Source: Ixodes scapularis (Eukaryota; Arthropoda; Arachnida; Ixodida; Ixodidae). Taken from it: a stretch of 64,000 nucleotides of DNA. How positions within the stretch are numbered: the first letter of the stretch is position 1; each line of letters starts with the position of its first letter. Under the pieces are notes generated by a model. That model made no database searches. It saw only the letters and a program-made list of their open reading frames with translations, and was not told where the DNA came from. Made by a program: the position numbers and the translations under genes. The stretch spans positions 13,802,716-13,866,715 of the forward strand of contig NW_024609857.1 of assembly GCF_016920785.2 (NCBI RefSeq), given 5' to 3'. Below are positions 38,565 to 48,724 of the stretch, piece after piece.

Positions 38565-41483
38565 CTACTGCATGATCATTTTGTTATGATCGGTGGGGAG
38601 AAGAATGAGTGCTTGATCTCCCTGTTGCATCCTTCGGTTAGAGCTCCTTCTGTCGTAGTAGCCTTTGTATTTCGCCCTCGCTTCTTCCAGGCAAGTGTGT
38701 GCTAACTTGCACGTGTCCTCCAGCTTTTCTCTTAGCTCCAGCACGTATCCGTACGAAGTCTTCAGATCTTGTTTGAGAGCTTCGTTTGACCACATCTCTC
38801 TCAGAATAGCCAAAGGTCCTCGCACTCTTCTCCCGTAGAGTAACTCGAAAGGCGAAAACCTGAGGCTCGACTGTGGAACCTCTCTGTAGGCAAACAGTAG
38901 AGCTGGAAGGTATCGGTCCCAGTCCTTGGGCCTCTCCTGGCACATCCTTCTTAGCATTTGCTTGATTGTGCCGTTGAATCTCTCCACCAAGCCGTTGCTC
39001 ATGGGATGGTACGGGGTGGTCAGGAGGTGCTTCATTGATAGAAGTCGACTCACCTCCCTCATTAGTTCTGAGGTAAAGCTGGTCCCGCGGTCGCTAAGGA
39101 TCTCTTGTGGCACACCGTACCTCGTGAACATCTCCACCAGTGCTTCGGCCACCTGCTGGGATCCAATGCTCTTCAACGCTACCGCATCCGGGTATCTCGT
39201 AGCCATATCCACCATTGTCAGTATGTACCTGTTTCCCGAGGTCGCGATTGGTACAATGGGGCCAATTATGTCTATCGCGACTTTCTGAAAGGGCGTCTCG
39301 ATAGTCGGCATGCTTCCTAAGGGTGCCTTGCCCTGCTTGCCCTTGGGTACTGTGCGTTGACACACATCGCACGACCGAACGTATCTCTTGACCTCGCTCT
39401 GCATACAAGGCCAAAAAAATTCTTCCGACACCAGGTTGAGCGTGTTCTTCATGCCCTGGTGTCCTGACATTATGCTGTCATGTGCTAGAGCCACGACGGC
39501 GCTCCTGAACTTTCTCGGGAGTACAAGTTGCTCTATCCTTCTGCCGGATGAATATTCAACGGCCCTATGTAGCAAACCATTCTTGAGAAAAAACTGGAAC
39601 TTCGTCCTGCCCTTGTGTTTTCTGGTAGTTTCCCCTATCTTACCAAAACACTTCATGAGAGTTTTATCCCCCTTTTGCTCCATGGCGAGCTCCTCGGTTG
39701 TCGCATCGACCACTGCCGCCTGCGATACCTTCAAAGGTCGGTCTGGTCTTTCCATTTGACCATCTGCTCCCTTCGCCCTCGCGGACGCAACTTCTGCTGG
39801 TTTGTCTTTCCGGAGCTCGTCAGTACATTTAGACAATCTCGGTGTCATGCGACTATTGAAGCTGACTTCAACGGCGTTCGGAAGTGCTTCCGGCTTCGAC
39901 GTTGGCTTGGCCAAAACTTGACCTTGACCCTCTTCGTTTTTAATTTCCCAGTCTGGGTTTGGATCATTGGCCTCCCGCATTTGGGGTATATTCCCGAGTA
40001 CCAGATCATAGAGAGGATTACTTACACATTTTGCCGTCACCTTCCCTGTATAGTAGGGTGTTCGTACAACTATATCCGCCTCGGGCAGATATCGAACGGT
40101 GCGGTCTAGCAGAAACACCGAACTTGACTTTCCTGTTAGGCTCTCTCGGGGAACCAACTCCTTACGGACCACGACGGTGTTACACCCCGTATCCCTTAAT
40201 ACCGTTATCTTGCGCTCCCCGAGACGGCCTTCCACGACCGGCATGTTCTCTACTAAGAACTTTGGAGGTGTTCCCATGGCCGCGTTTACTACCGGGATTT
40301 TGTCACCATTATCCAGTGTTACGTAGGAGTCGTCAGGCGCGTCGACGGCCCCTGTTGACGCAGTCCATAGGCACGAGGCTTGCTGCTTCTCGTTCTGCCT
40401 TCCCTTGCAGTTTTCCGCCCTATGACCAGCGCGGCCACAATTCCAACACACCACTGTTTTCTTGCCTTGCGCGTTGCTTCTGCAATTTTCGGCCTTATGT
40501 CCAGCCTTCCCACAGATGAAGCAGCGGGTAGCTCTTCGCGTCTCTCCCCTTGCGTGAGTGTCTCCGTTTCCAGCACCTTGCCTGGTTGTCATCTCGTCTG
40601 ACTTTTGCCTAATTGAGCTGGATGGTGTCTGGGCTTCTAGGAACAGGTCTGCCTTTGCTGCTACGTCTTCTAAAGTCTGAGAATCACGCTCTCTAAGAAA
40701 GACGGCCAGTTTGCTGGAGCAGGTCAACATGAACTGTTCCACCAGGACCTGGTCTCGTAATGCCTCGAAAGTCTTCTCAACTCCAGCTATCTCGAGCCAT
40801 CGGTCAAAAAATCCGGCCAATCGGGCAGCGAATTGTCTGCGCGTTTCGCCCTTCTCGGGTTCGGCGTTGCGAAACCGCTCGCGGTACCCCTCCTTAGTAT
40901 ACCTAAATCTTTGGAAGAGCGCTAGCTTGACCTTTCCGTAATCCAACGCATCCGCCGGTGCCATCCGGCCAACCACAGACAGTGCCTCCCCGGTCAAGCA
41001 TAAGCTTAGTGTGGTGGCCCATTTCTCCAAAGGCCAGCTCAACCCTGTTGCTGTACGCTCGAAGCGCAGTAGATACGAGTCTAGATCATCCCTCCGTTCG
41101 TCGAACTGCGGGATTAACTTGTGGGGACTCCCTCGAATTACTAGGCCTGGCGCTTCCCCGCGCTCGTCTCCCACAGTTCCTGCACTTTCATGACTAATCT
41201 CACGTGCAGCGATTTTCAGCTGCAGAATCTCCCTTTCCTTTTCTAATTTAGCGCACTCTGCAGCTAACGCTCTTTCGGCTGCTTCCCGGTCTTCCCTTAC
41301 GTTATCACGTTCCTCAGCTCTCTCGGCTCTCACGCGCGCTTTCTCTTCATCCGCCCGAACTCTTTCTTCAGCTACCCATTTCTTTAGCTCGTCCCCAGCA
41401 TACCCCAATTCCTTACCCAACGCGATTATTCGTTCTAGCTCCATATTAACACAACGGACTGAGCTTCTCCTCAACTCTCTCAC
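38565..41483 (-). CDS. Gag-protease-integrase polyprotein of the Gmr1-like element
   Basis: 972 codons in one frame. Residues 14-95 form a charged coiled coil; 120-285 form a helical capsid (QFDERRDDLDSYLLRFE, RFRNAEPEKGETRRQFAARL, LVEQFMLTCSSKL) of the kind from which the vertebrate SCAN domain is thought to derive. Two CX2CX4HX4C knuckles lie at 321-334 and 346-359. The protease motif is RDTGC (Asp431). Integrase has H668/H675/C705/C708, then Asp738, Asp798 and Glu834 with the D,D-35-E spacing. The frame ends at TAG just before KGPFPV, inside the GPY/F motif where relatives have Trp. The start is Met1 or the more typical Met14, about 60-100 nt after the 5' LTR. Confidence 0.92.
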   Translation of the reverse strand: MRELRRSSVRCVNMELERIIALGKELGYAGDELKKWVAEERVRADEEKARVRAERAEERDNVREDREAAERALAAECAKLEKEREILQLKIAAREISHESAGTVGDERGEAPGLVIRGSPHKLIPQFDERRDDLDSYLLRFERTATGLSWPLEKWATTLSLCLTGEALSVVGRMAPADALDYGKVKLALFQRFRYTKEGYRERFRNAEPEKGETRRQFAARLAGFFDRWLEIAGVEKTFEALRDQVLVEQFMLTCSSKLAVFLRERDSQTLEDVAAKADLFLEAQTPSSSIRQKSDEMTTRQGAGNGDTHARGETRRATRCFICGKAGHKAENCRSNAQGKKTVVCWNCGRAGHRAENCKGRQNEKQQASCLWTASTGAVDAPDDSYVTLDNGDKIPVVNAAMGTPPKFLVENMPVVEGRLGERKITVLRDTGCNTVVVRKELVPRESLTGKSSSVFLLDRTVRYLPEADIVVRTPYYTGKVTAKCVSNPLYDLVLGNIPQMREANDPNPDWEIKNEEGQGQVLAKPTSKPEALPNAVEVSFNSRMTPRLSKCTDELRKDKPAEVASARAKGADGQMERPDRPLKVSQAAVVDATTEELAMEQKGDKTLMKCFGKIGETTRKHKGRTKFQFFLKNGLLHRAVEYSSGRRIEQLVLPRKFRSAVVALAHDSIMSGHQGMKNTLNLVSEEFFWPCMQSEVKRYVRSCDVCQRTVPKGKQGKAPLGSMPTIETPFQKVAIDIIGPIVPIATSGNRYILTMVDMATRYPDAVALKSIGSQQVAEALVEMFTRYGVPQEILSDRGTSFTSELMREVSRLLSMKHLLTTPYHPMSNGLVERFNGTIKQMLRRMCQERPKDWDRYLPALLFAYREVPQSSLRFSPFELLYGRRVRGPLAILREMWSNEALKQDLKTSYGYVLELREKLEDTCKLAHTCLEEARAKYKGYYDRRSSNRRMQQGDQALILLPTDHNKMIMQ

Positions 41484-41524
41484 TTCCCGGAAAAACGCAA
41501 CTAGGATTTAATGGGCCTAGACGA

Positions 41525-41542
41525 ATCCTGGCAGGCTCGCCA
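41525..41542 (-). promoter_or_regulatory. Primer-binding site of the Gmr1-like element
   Basis: Three bases inside the 5' LTR, the minus strand reads TGGCGAGCCTGCCAGGAT. It starts TGG, complementary to the CCA end of a tRNA. I cannot name the tRNA from memory. Confidence 0.55.
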
Positions 41543-41545
41543 ATT

Positions 41546-42127
41546 TGTCAGGTTCGTTCGGGAAGGTGAGGGAGAATCATGGAAGCCAGCGCCAGCGGGA
41601 GAACTCAAACGTACTTTACTGTAAGAAGAAGAAAAAAAAAAGGAAAAAAGAGAAAAAAAAAAGGAAAAAAGAAAAAAAACTGGAATACGATCAGCGTCGG
41701 ATAAATGAGATAAATATTGCATTCAAAAGTAAAGATATATACTGTCAACACAAATAGTCATCACCCTGTATAGTCACCCTGGGATGTGGCGGGTGGATCG
41801 TCGTTGGGCGGATCGTCGGAGAATGATGTCCGGCCCGCTGGTGCCCTTCGGACCAGCTGACGATGCCGAGCGCGGTGATCCAAGCTTGGCGGAGTCGTTT
41901 GCGAGGACGGAACGTAGCCGACCGGTTCAAGCCTGGCGGAGTCGATTTCGAGGACGGGACATAGCCGACCCGAGCTCCGCAACCCCAGAAGACAGCCGTC
42001 AAATCTCGCGCCTCGTCGGATTGCTTCGAACCCCTCTCGCGCCTCTTTATTCTTCTTCTTTTTTTTCATGCTGCCACAAATCTCTCCTTGGTTCCTTTTC
42101 TTTTTCCTTGTCTTATAAATCATGACA
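41546..42127 (-). repeat. LTR, 5' copy of the Gmr1-like element
   Basis: 582 bp, matching 35711-36293 base for base where I compared, apart from one A missing in the A-run near 41640. It holds the element's promoter. Confidence 0.95.
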
Positions 42128-42364
42128 GTCACTCTGCATGCTGGATGTTTGACTTAACAAGCGAGCACTGTTTCCGAGCGCCTGTATGACCACGTAATTT
42201 ACATAAAATAGTGTTTGCAAAAATAATTCGAGATAACAAAACGACATTAAGCATATATTTTGCTCTGCTGTACCCGTTTCCGCAGCACGGCTTCTAAAGA
42301 GCATTTTTTTTAATGCAAATGAGAAGTTAAACAGTGAGAGAGTGCAGGCGAGCTGGTAACCAAT

Positions 42365-42495
42365 CGACATCTTGTAAACCCTGACATGGGGAGCGATAAA
42401 AAAAACGGACGAACACAACAGTTGTTGTGTTCGTCCGTTTTTTTTTTTTTTTTTTTTTTTTTATTGTTCCCCATCTCAGGGTTTACAAGATGTCG
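42365..42495. repeat. Hairpin, arms about 55 bp with GGACGAACACAAC
   Basis: CGACATCTTGTAAACCCTGA..ACGGACGAACACAACA is followed at once by its complement, which has a longer T-run. The loop is nearly zero. It shares GGACGAACACA with the hairpin at 48484-48582. Confidence 0.8.
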
Positions 42496-42745
42496 AAGTT
42501 AAACACATTTTTTTCTTCATGACTGGAAACCGTAAAATTTTATTTGTGTAGCGTAAAAGAAAATGCACGGGTGGTCGTTATCCTAAGATAGAGCTAAGAA
42601 CCAGTTTGAACCGGCTGGCGCTTGGCGGAACCGGTCACCGAACCGTTATTTCGAATGCATCGTTGACTCAAACCCAACCGGAAGAAAATGCAAAGCTACT
42701 GACATAAGGGTAATAGCGCAGGCTAGTTGATGAAAGATCAAACTT

Positions 42746-42845
42746 ATAAAACCCCGAGACAAGAAAAGAAAAAAGAAACAACAGAACGCCGTCGTTGTGT
42801 TGTTCGTATTTCTTTTTTTTCGCCTTGTCTCGGGGTTGTTATATG
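42746..42845. repeat. Hairpin, ACCCCGAGACAAG arms
   Basis: ATAAAACCCCGAGACAAG..AAAGAAACAACA pairs with TGTTGTTCGTATTTC..CTTGTCTCGGGGTTGTTAT. The unit resembles the hairpins at 42365 and 48484 (CCGAGAC end, purine tract, AACACAAC apex). Confidence 0.65.
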
Positions 42846-42849
42846 TATG

Positions 42850-45702
42850 AAAGCTACCGAACCTGAACCCTTACAGAACCAGAATCACAACCATTTCGAC
42901 TCCCTGCGTGCATCCTTTCGCCCAGGTAGATATATATGACGTTTTCGGCTTTTATTTTCTCTCTGGACCCTAGCCGACACAGCCTCGGCTTCAGGTGGAG
43001 AATTCCAAAACCCTCCCACCACTCACGTCCAGCGGGTTCCGCAACCTCTTAATACGGCCTCCCTTCATTGTTCCCGCGAACCTAAACACGTGAACAGCAG
43101 CCGTGCGCTGCAGCGAGAGCGCTCTTCCTTTCCGCGGCCGCAGCGAGACGGGCTCTTTTCCCCGGCTCTCTTGAGCTCCCGCGCTTCACGGGGCCGCACA
43201 AAGGAGTTCATTACTGAGACGATCTCCACTCCAGCGCAGGGAGGGAAAGCCCTGCTCCCCGAGGACCGGTGGCCACGGGCTTCGAGGGCGCCGGGACAGG
43301 CGTGCAATCGCGCCCTTGTCGACGACGACGGGGCCTCTTGAGCCGCGAGAGAGATCGCCCGCTGCCAGAGAGCCCAAATTACGGAGAGCTTCCAACTGCT
43401 GGATCGGCACCACGTGGTTCATGGGCCGCGTTTGCAGAACGAGCTGCGAGCAGTGTTGTACGGAATGGCGTTCCAAGGAACAACGCTCCTGGAACGCGTT
43501 GCCGTTTCATTTTGCACCGCTGGAACTGGAGCTAGTTACGTTTTGGAGGAAACGGCAAGAGGAACGGCGATCATTTCTGTCTTTTTACTCTAATTTAGTA
43601 GGTATTTAGGATTTTTTTAGCGGCGACTATTTCAACCTCGAACTTCCAAGAATGGGGATGTCTTCGAGATATAGTCCAAAACAAAGAAGTGGAACAGGTG
43701 CGACTGTGACGACTCGACACGTATAATTCTATGTGGATAATTTTCCCGTGCTCGCCTTTATTTTACTTACCAATTATCCAGCACAACATATAATTGAAAT
43801 ACGCTAATGTAACGCTGTAACTTATAAGTAACGACCCCTTCCCATTTTAGAAAGGTAGCGGGAACGAGGTCGTTTTGGATCACTGGAACTTGTAACGGGA
43901 ACTTGAATGAACGCGTACTGACTGCGAGGGGGCTGCAAAAGCGTCGATCGTTTGCAAGCGTCTCAGTTGTTAAGGCCTGCTTCCTTCTTCGCCATCGACT
44001 AATCTCCGCAGGAGGCGACCGCCATTACATTGCAAACGCTCCCCATTGTTTCGGTTGTTTCCTCTCCCAAAATCTAGGCTCTCTGCTCGCTGACGGCAGC
44101 CTCAATGGCAACCGACGCCGAGCGTACCCGGCGGCTTTGGCGTCGGACCCGACGCCACGCCGTCAAACACCACCGCCGGTTCCGTTCAAGAGGAGGCGTT
44201 ATGTATGCCTCGATGCTCAAGCACGTTTACAGGTTTTCTGGACAAGGTGCAAGGCTGTGCAATTCACTCGCGCGGCTCACGCGTTTCGAGCGTCCAAGGA
44301 GCCGTTAGAGCTAGCGCGATGCGGACAGCGTTGGGTTTGACGTCAATGGACTGCACTTAGGATCGAACTGAGTCATACGGTTATCGTCGTCATAGGCGTT
44401 TCAAGAGAATACGGTGTTTTAGTAGATCGTTCTGATAGCGATACATAACAAGGCGTCGCTGGAGTATCGGGTATCGTTATCCAAGTTACCGGAACGGTAT
44501 GGACGCTAACGAGTAGTCTGCTTTGAAGTGTGACTTGTTGTCTTTGGCCGTGCAGAGGGGCGATAAGGCGAAGTCTTGTACGACTAGCAATTGCAGTGGT
44601 TACTCGATGCACTTCGGTACGATATGCCCAACCATGTCGAAGACGACAAGTGTTGGCCTGAATCTAAGATGTCTACGAGCTAACGTCCGGACGCAGCGGA
44701 TTCCGCCGTCAAACGCAAGGTGGGGCGAAGTTAGAAACGATTAAAGCACTAATACTGCCAACTGTCTCAAAAGTAACTGTGCCTCGTTTTTTTTTTAGGT
44801 ATTTTTTTTCTTTTAAGGCTCGCGCGTGGTCCAAATTTTCTGCTATACAGAACGTCTCCCTAGTGGATAAAGACGCTGGTTTGAGAGGACATCGCCAGAA
44901 CGAACCAGGGAGGGCGAATCTGTAAGAAGGGGAAGCATGCAGGCCTGTTGGCTAGGAAACATGATCTAAACCCCGAGGCACGGGAGAAAGAAGATAACCT
45001 GACAAGACAACACTGTCGTTGCGCTTCGAACGGTAATCAGACGAAGGGCGTGCCGAATCGATGAAATCAAGCGAAGACGGCCCGCCATATGGCGACGGCC
45101 CTCGAGTACCGTGCAGAATCGCGACCCAACACCTCCGACAAGTGACGGCCCATCTCGCGGGGGTTGCGGAGGGAACACCCGCGTGACATTACGGAGCGGG
45201 CATTACAAAAACCCCACGAGAAACGGCCTCTGGCTCCTGTGGACATCGTTATAGTGATGGAAGCGACATTTGACCTTTTGCAGCAGGTTCTGTAGCAGGC
45301 AAACTATTGGCTTTGAGCAGCCACTGACGCTTTTGGAGCAGATGCAAACATCTGTTAGCACATCACTTGAGAATGAAAAAAAGTGATTGCATCTCTAAAT
45401 CAGTTCCTTTATGATAGTGCTCGAGGGTTCACCTTTGATATTCGAGCATACTACTTATTTACTCGCTTGCGCACTGGATGCCGCGTTTTTATATCTTGTA
45501 TTTAGTGTACCGGCGTTCTTGCGTGTGCTTCGACTGTTCTAACACTATTTACATTACTTACCAGCACTATAACTGTCAGCCATTTACCTGTTCATGTGTT
45601 GGTCTTTCGCGTTTTTCATGTAACCCCCCCCCCCCCCCCACACACACACACACCTTTATGTGATGGGGTTTTTATATCTCTTGCTTTTCAAAATGTGTTC
45701 GT
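42850..45702. other. No gene seen; anonymous repeats
   Basis: GC-rich stretch (43000-43500), a block at 43903-44110 resembling 61795-61975 (AAGCGTCGAT, TTTGCAAGCGTCTCA, ATTGCAAACGCTC), another AGTAGATCGTT repeat near 44410, a lone CTAAACCCCGAGGCACGGGA segment at 44966 like one arm of the hairpins above, and a C-run plus CA repeat at 45626-45652. Open frames overlap on both strands and match no family I know. Confidence 0.45.
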
Positions 45703-46937
45703 AATTACCACTCATATCGAAGTCCTTCGCTCGGACTAATAGTATGTCAAATAAATAAAAAAAATACCGTTTGACAGGAATAGGGCGTAAAAGGGACACG
45801 GTCTTCTGAAATACAGCTGTCAGAGTCGGTTTAATTTACAATGGGTATTAAAAATGGTTGACAAGTGAATCACAGCGCAACACCTCATGGGGATAAACCT
45901 TGCCTCCCCTTCCTATTTTACGCTATGTAGTTGGTTTAGCCTGTAAATACAATTTATGTAAAATTCCAGCAAGAACCAGCATATACCTTAACACATCTAC
46001 CAATAAAACTTTGCCCCGTAAGTTTAATGAACCTACCAAACTCAAGACTCTAATATAATAAACTGCAAAAACCACCACCCTAAAAATATAACAAAAGCGT
46101 CCCAAAATATTATAAAAGCCTACACTTGCGCATTAAAGATGGCACTGCTCTTTCGCGGTGTAGAAACCAGTTACGTCAAAGTTCGCTGTTTTTTCGATCG
46201 ACAGCTGCACGGGAACTACCGTATTTACTCAAACATATATAGACCCGTGTTTCCTTCTTCCTGTTTTTTTTTTTTTTTTCATGTTAGAGAATAACTTAAA
46301 ATTAGGACAAAGAAGGTCGACCTGTGATAATCCTGAGCAATATTTGCGTGCTTATCGCGCTAAGCCAGGCGCTCCCCCTGGTCAGCCGCTGCTCCTATCC
46401 CTCCGGTGCAAAGCGGTGAAGCTGGTGAGAGGCGGTGAAGGTTGACGGGAGCAGCGCAAGTGCCACGGTACTCTGCAGCCACGGAACCAAGGCATGTGGC
46501 AGCCACGATAATCGACTGATCTGGTCAGGAGTACAAGACGAAAAGGCAAACAGCGCGCAGAACCGGGGACTAGAAGAAGTGCAAACAGGACAAGCGCTGA
46601 CTTTCAACTGAACTTTTCGTCAGTATGAACCAACTAACCCACATCGCCACCCTTATTCAGTACAAGACCCTGGTCCTGTATTACCACAGTCGGCAATCCT
46701 ACTATTTTGCAAAGTTTTCTCGGGACTCTTACTGGCATCGATGACATCGTCAGGAAATTTAAGCGATGTTGCCGATCAACCAGCCAGAGCGGTGGACGTC
46801 CAGCGTCAACGGTTATGGCCGATTGATTCTTAGCATCAAATCGCGACACCATGGCGATCGTCATCTTTTTGTACGTGTTTCTTCATCGACTCAACCAATC
46901 AAGTGCAGCGAATGTCCCACGACTCGCGCTTTTAGTA
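45703..46937. repeat. 1,235-bp direct repeat, copy 1
   Basis: This matches 54537-55771 at every position I compared except one G/A near 45722. On the minus strand it has words such as GTCAGCGCTTGTCCTG that recall the untranslated region of tick Penelope-like elements (recalled, not verified). The short frames inside are the same in both copies only because the DNA is. The right border meets TA and a CACTGTTAG terminus. Confidence 0.85.
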
Positions 46938-47270
46938 CACTGTTAGAAAAACTCCTGTCAAAATATGGGACACATACATGCTAACCTTGTTGCCACAACA
47001 TGTACTGTATTACCGGACTACAGAACATGTTCCATACTTCTTTAGTACGGGACATGTTGTTGCTGTATGGGCAGCCACAACAAGTTCCATACACCATCAT
47101 CACGGAACAAGTACTGTATCCTACAGGAAATGTACCATCGTGGCACACAGCAGCACATGTTCTGTTGCAAGCCATGCCAGAACATGTACCATTTTTACGA
47201 AGTACATTACATGTTCCAATGCGTCCAAAACGACACAGGTTACATTTCTTGTACGTACGGAAAAAGTTCA
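46938..47270. repeat. CACTGTTAG terminus with 27-bp-periodic ACATGT array
   Basis: Starting at TA/CACTGTTAGAAAA, a core ACATGT(T/A)C or close variant starts at 46998, 47025, 47052, 47080, 47107, 47128, 47155, 47182, 47209 and 47235. Spacings are 27,27,28,27,21,27,27,27,26. Only 6-9 bp of each unit are conserved; the remaining ~18 bp differ. This resembles subterminal transposase-binding repeats of a CACTA-like element whose other end I could not find. Confidence 0.6.
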
Positions 47271-47992
47271 GTCTTGTTTGTGATAGTACTCGCCCCATTT
47301 TATGTTACTGCCGCTATTCATGAGTACATCCGGGCTTTGTATGTCACATGCCAAGCTCCTCCTTGAAAAAGTTGATATGCGACATGCAAAACAGGGATGT
47401 CCTGGCAGTTTGCAGGCGCAACTTGATGCACGTCTTTGCAACATAAAATTACCTGCAATGCGCAAATGTTTCCCAAACTTGTATGTATGGAAAATTTGAA
47501 CTGTCGTATCTAATGCGAGCACTATCCTGAAAACAGAACAATGAATCTGTGACATATATACTCAATAGAACAGCCAGGAATGCCATGAGAAAGTGTTCAC
47601 ATGCTACGTCAAGTTTAGAGAGCATTGTACATGTAGTGACGGGGATAAAGGTAGATAAACATTTGTAAAAAAATCGTTATCAAACTAAGTTCACGCTTGG
47701 TCCTTTTGGTTCCAACCCATAGCAACGGACCCATTGCAAAGAAGACTGAACAGTTTGCTGCTTCAAAAATATTTTCATTTATTTTTCTTTTAAATGACTA
47801 GAGCAGATACACAATAAAAAAACACAGTTCATGCCGCAAATATTTTGGGGGGCAGCTCAGCCATAAAAAAAATATCAAAGTGAGCAGTCTCCTAAAAAAA
47901 TCTGACCAAAAATTATGCTGACATGCTACATCTCGAAAAGAACCATCTTGGCCTATACAACGAATTGTAATATTAACAATAGAAAAGAAAGA
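47271..47992. other. Possible 3' UTR and anonymous sequence
   Basis: It follows the candidate exon at 47993-48139 on the minus strand. AATAAA on that strand lies near 47778. No coding evidence. Confidence 0.3.
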
Positions 47993-48139
47993 TTAATCTA
48001 AACAAGCACCGAAGTTTCTTTCCACTTCTTTTGGAACTTCGAGAACTCTTGGAGGGCTCCCTGCGCCTTCAGATGCACCAGAGCAACTTTTCTTGACGAC
48101 TGCCGGGACCCCTCCTGCGGGTTCATTACCACAAGTCGC
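47993..48139 (-). CDS. Candidate terminal exon of an unrecognised gene
   Basis: On the minus strand a strong acceptor (CTTTTTTTTCAG at 48151-48140) opens 48 codons, ATCGNEPAGGV..ACLD, then TAA. AATAAA follows about 215 bp on. The product is rich in Ser, Gly and Glu, with no known domain. Read-through from the exon candidate at 52066-52203 would fit the strand and order, but that exon has its own stop before its donor. The support is splice-site quality only. Confidence 0.3.
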   Translation of the reverse strand, partial: ATCGNEPAGGVPAVVKKSCSGASEGAGSPPRVLEVPKEVERNFGACLD

Positions 48140-48483
48140 CTGAAAAAAAAGATAACATAAATAATGGGTGGGATTTCTTAGAGGAGGATGTATAACAGAA
48201 GCTAAGGAGTTCCTGGCTCCTTCTTTAACTTCTCTATCGGTTAGTAATCCTATCTGGACAAATTATAAACCTCGTCTATAGTATACTTTCAAGCCGAGAC
48301 ACGCCCTTAATTTGGACAGTCCGTGCACACACCATGAGCCTCCAAGTCTGATCCTTGCATCAAGACGAATTGTGATTGTACACAAAAAAACAAAAAAAAA
48401 AAAAAACGATTCAGCTTACTGGCATCAGTTCTCAGTAATAACTGGACACATTTCGGATCTTGTGTCAGCACACAACGCTAAAA

Positions 48484-48582
48484 CATTCTACAACCCGAGA
48501 CGGAGGCTACAAAGAAGGACGAACACATCCGTCTCAATTGAAACGTATGTCTTCGAAGCCTCCATCTCGGTTTGTAGAATGT
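48484..48582. repeat. Hairpin, ACATTCTACAACCCGAGAC arms
   Basis: ACATTCTACAACCCGAGACG..GAGGCTAC and the complement of its partner (GTAGAATGT, CCTCCATCTCGG) form a stem of about 48 bp with mismatches and almost no loop. It has GGACGAACACA, as in 42365-42495. Confidence 0.7.
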
Positions 48583-48724
48583 CATATTAACCAGCTCGCC
48601 TGTCTAGTAAAGTTGTACCCAACGATACTTCGGTTAAAAAAAAAGGAATTCACAGTACCAGTAAATGCAATATTACAAAAAAACTTGCCTGAAGTGCTTA
48701 AGCAGAATATTCTGGTTATTATTA

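Larger units (their letters stand above)
35711..42127 (-). mobile_element. Gmr1-like Ty3/gypsy LTR retrotransposon, 6.4 kb
   Basis: Two near-identical LTRs, TG...CA bounded, enclose gag, protease, integrase, reverse transcriptase and RNase H in that order on the minus strand. GTCAC flanks both sides (35706-35710 and 42128-42132), the 5-bp duplication of an intact insertion. Integrase before RT is the Ty1/copia-like order found in the Gmr1 group of Ty3/gypsy elements. The coding frame is broken by one stop at 38565-38567 and by a MITE at 37213-37465, so this copy cannot make a full polyprotein. The LTR match (one A-run length difference as far as compared) shows recent insertion. Confidence 0.92.

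Noticed and set aside
38926..40600. Plus-strand frames of 120-186 codons
   Set aside because: They are shadows opposite the gag-integrase frame of the retrotransposon.
45923..46864. Three small minus-strand frames found unchanged at 54757-55698
   Set aside because: They are the same only because the 1,235-bp DNA is duplicated; no codon-level evidence of selection.
46998..47260. CRISPR array
   Set aside because: The conserved core is only 6-9 bp, the genome is animal, and there are no cas genes.
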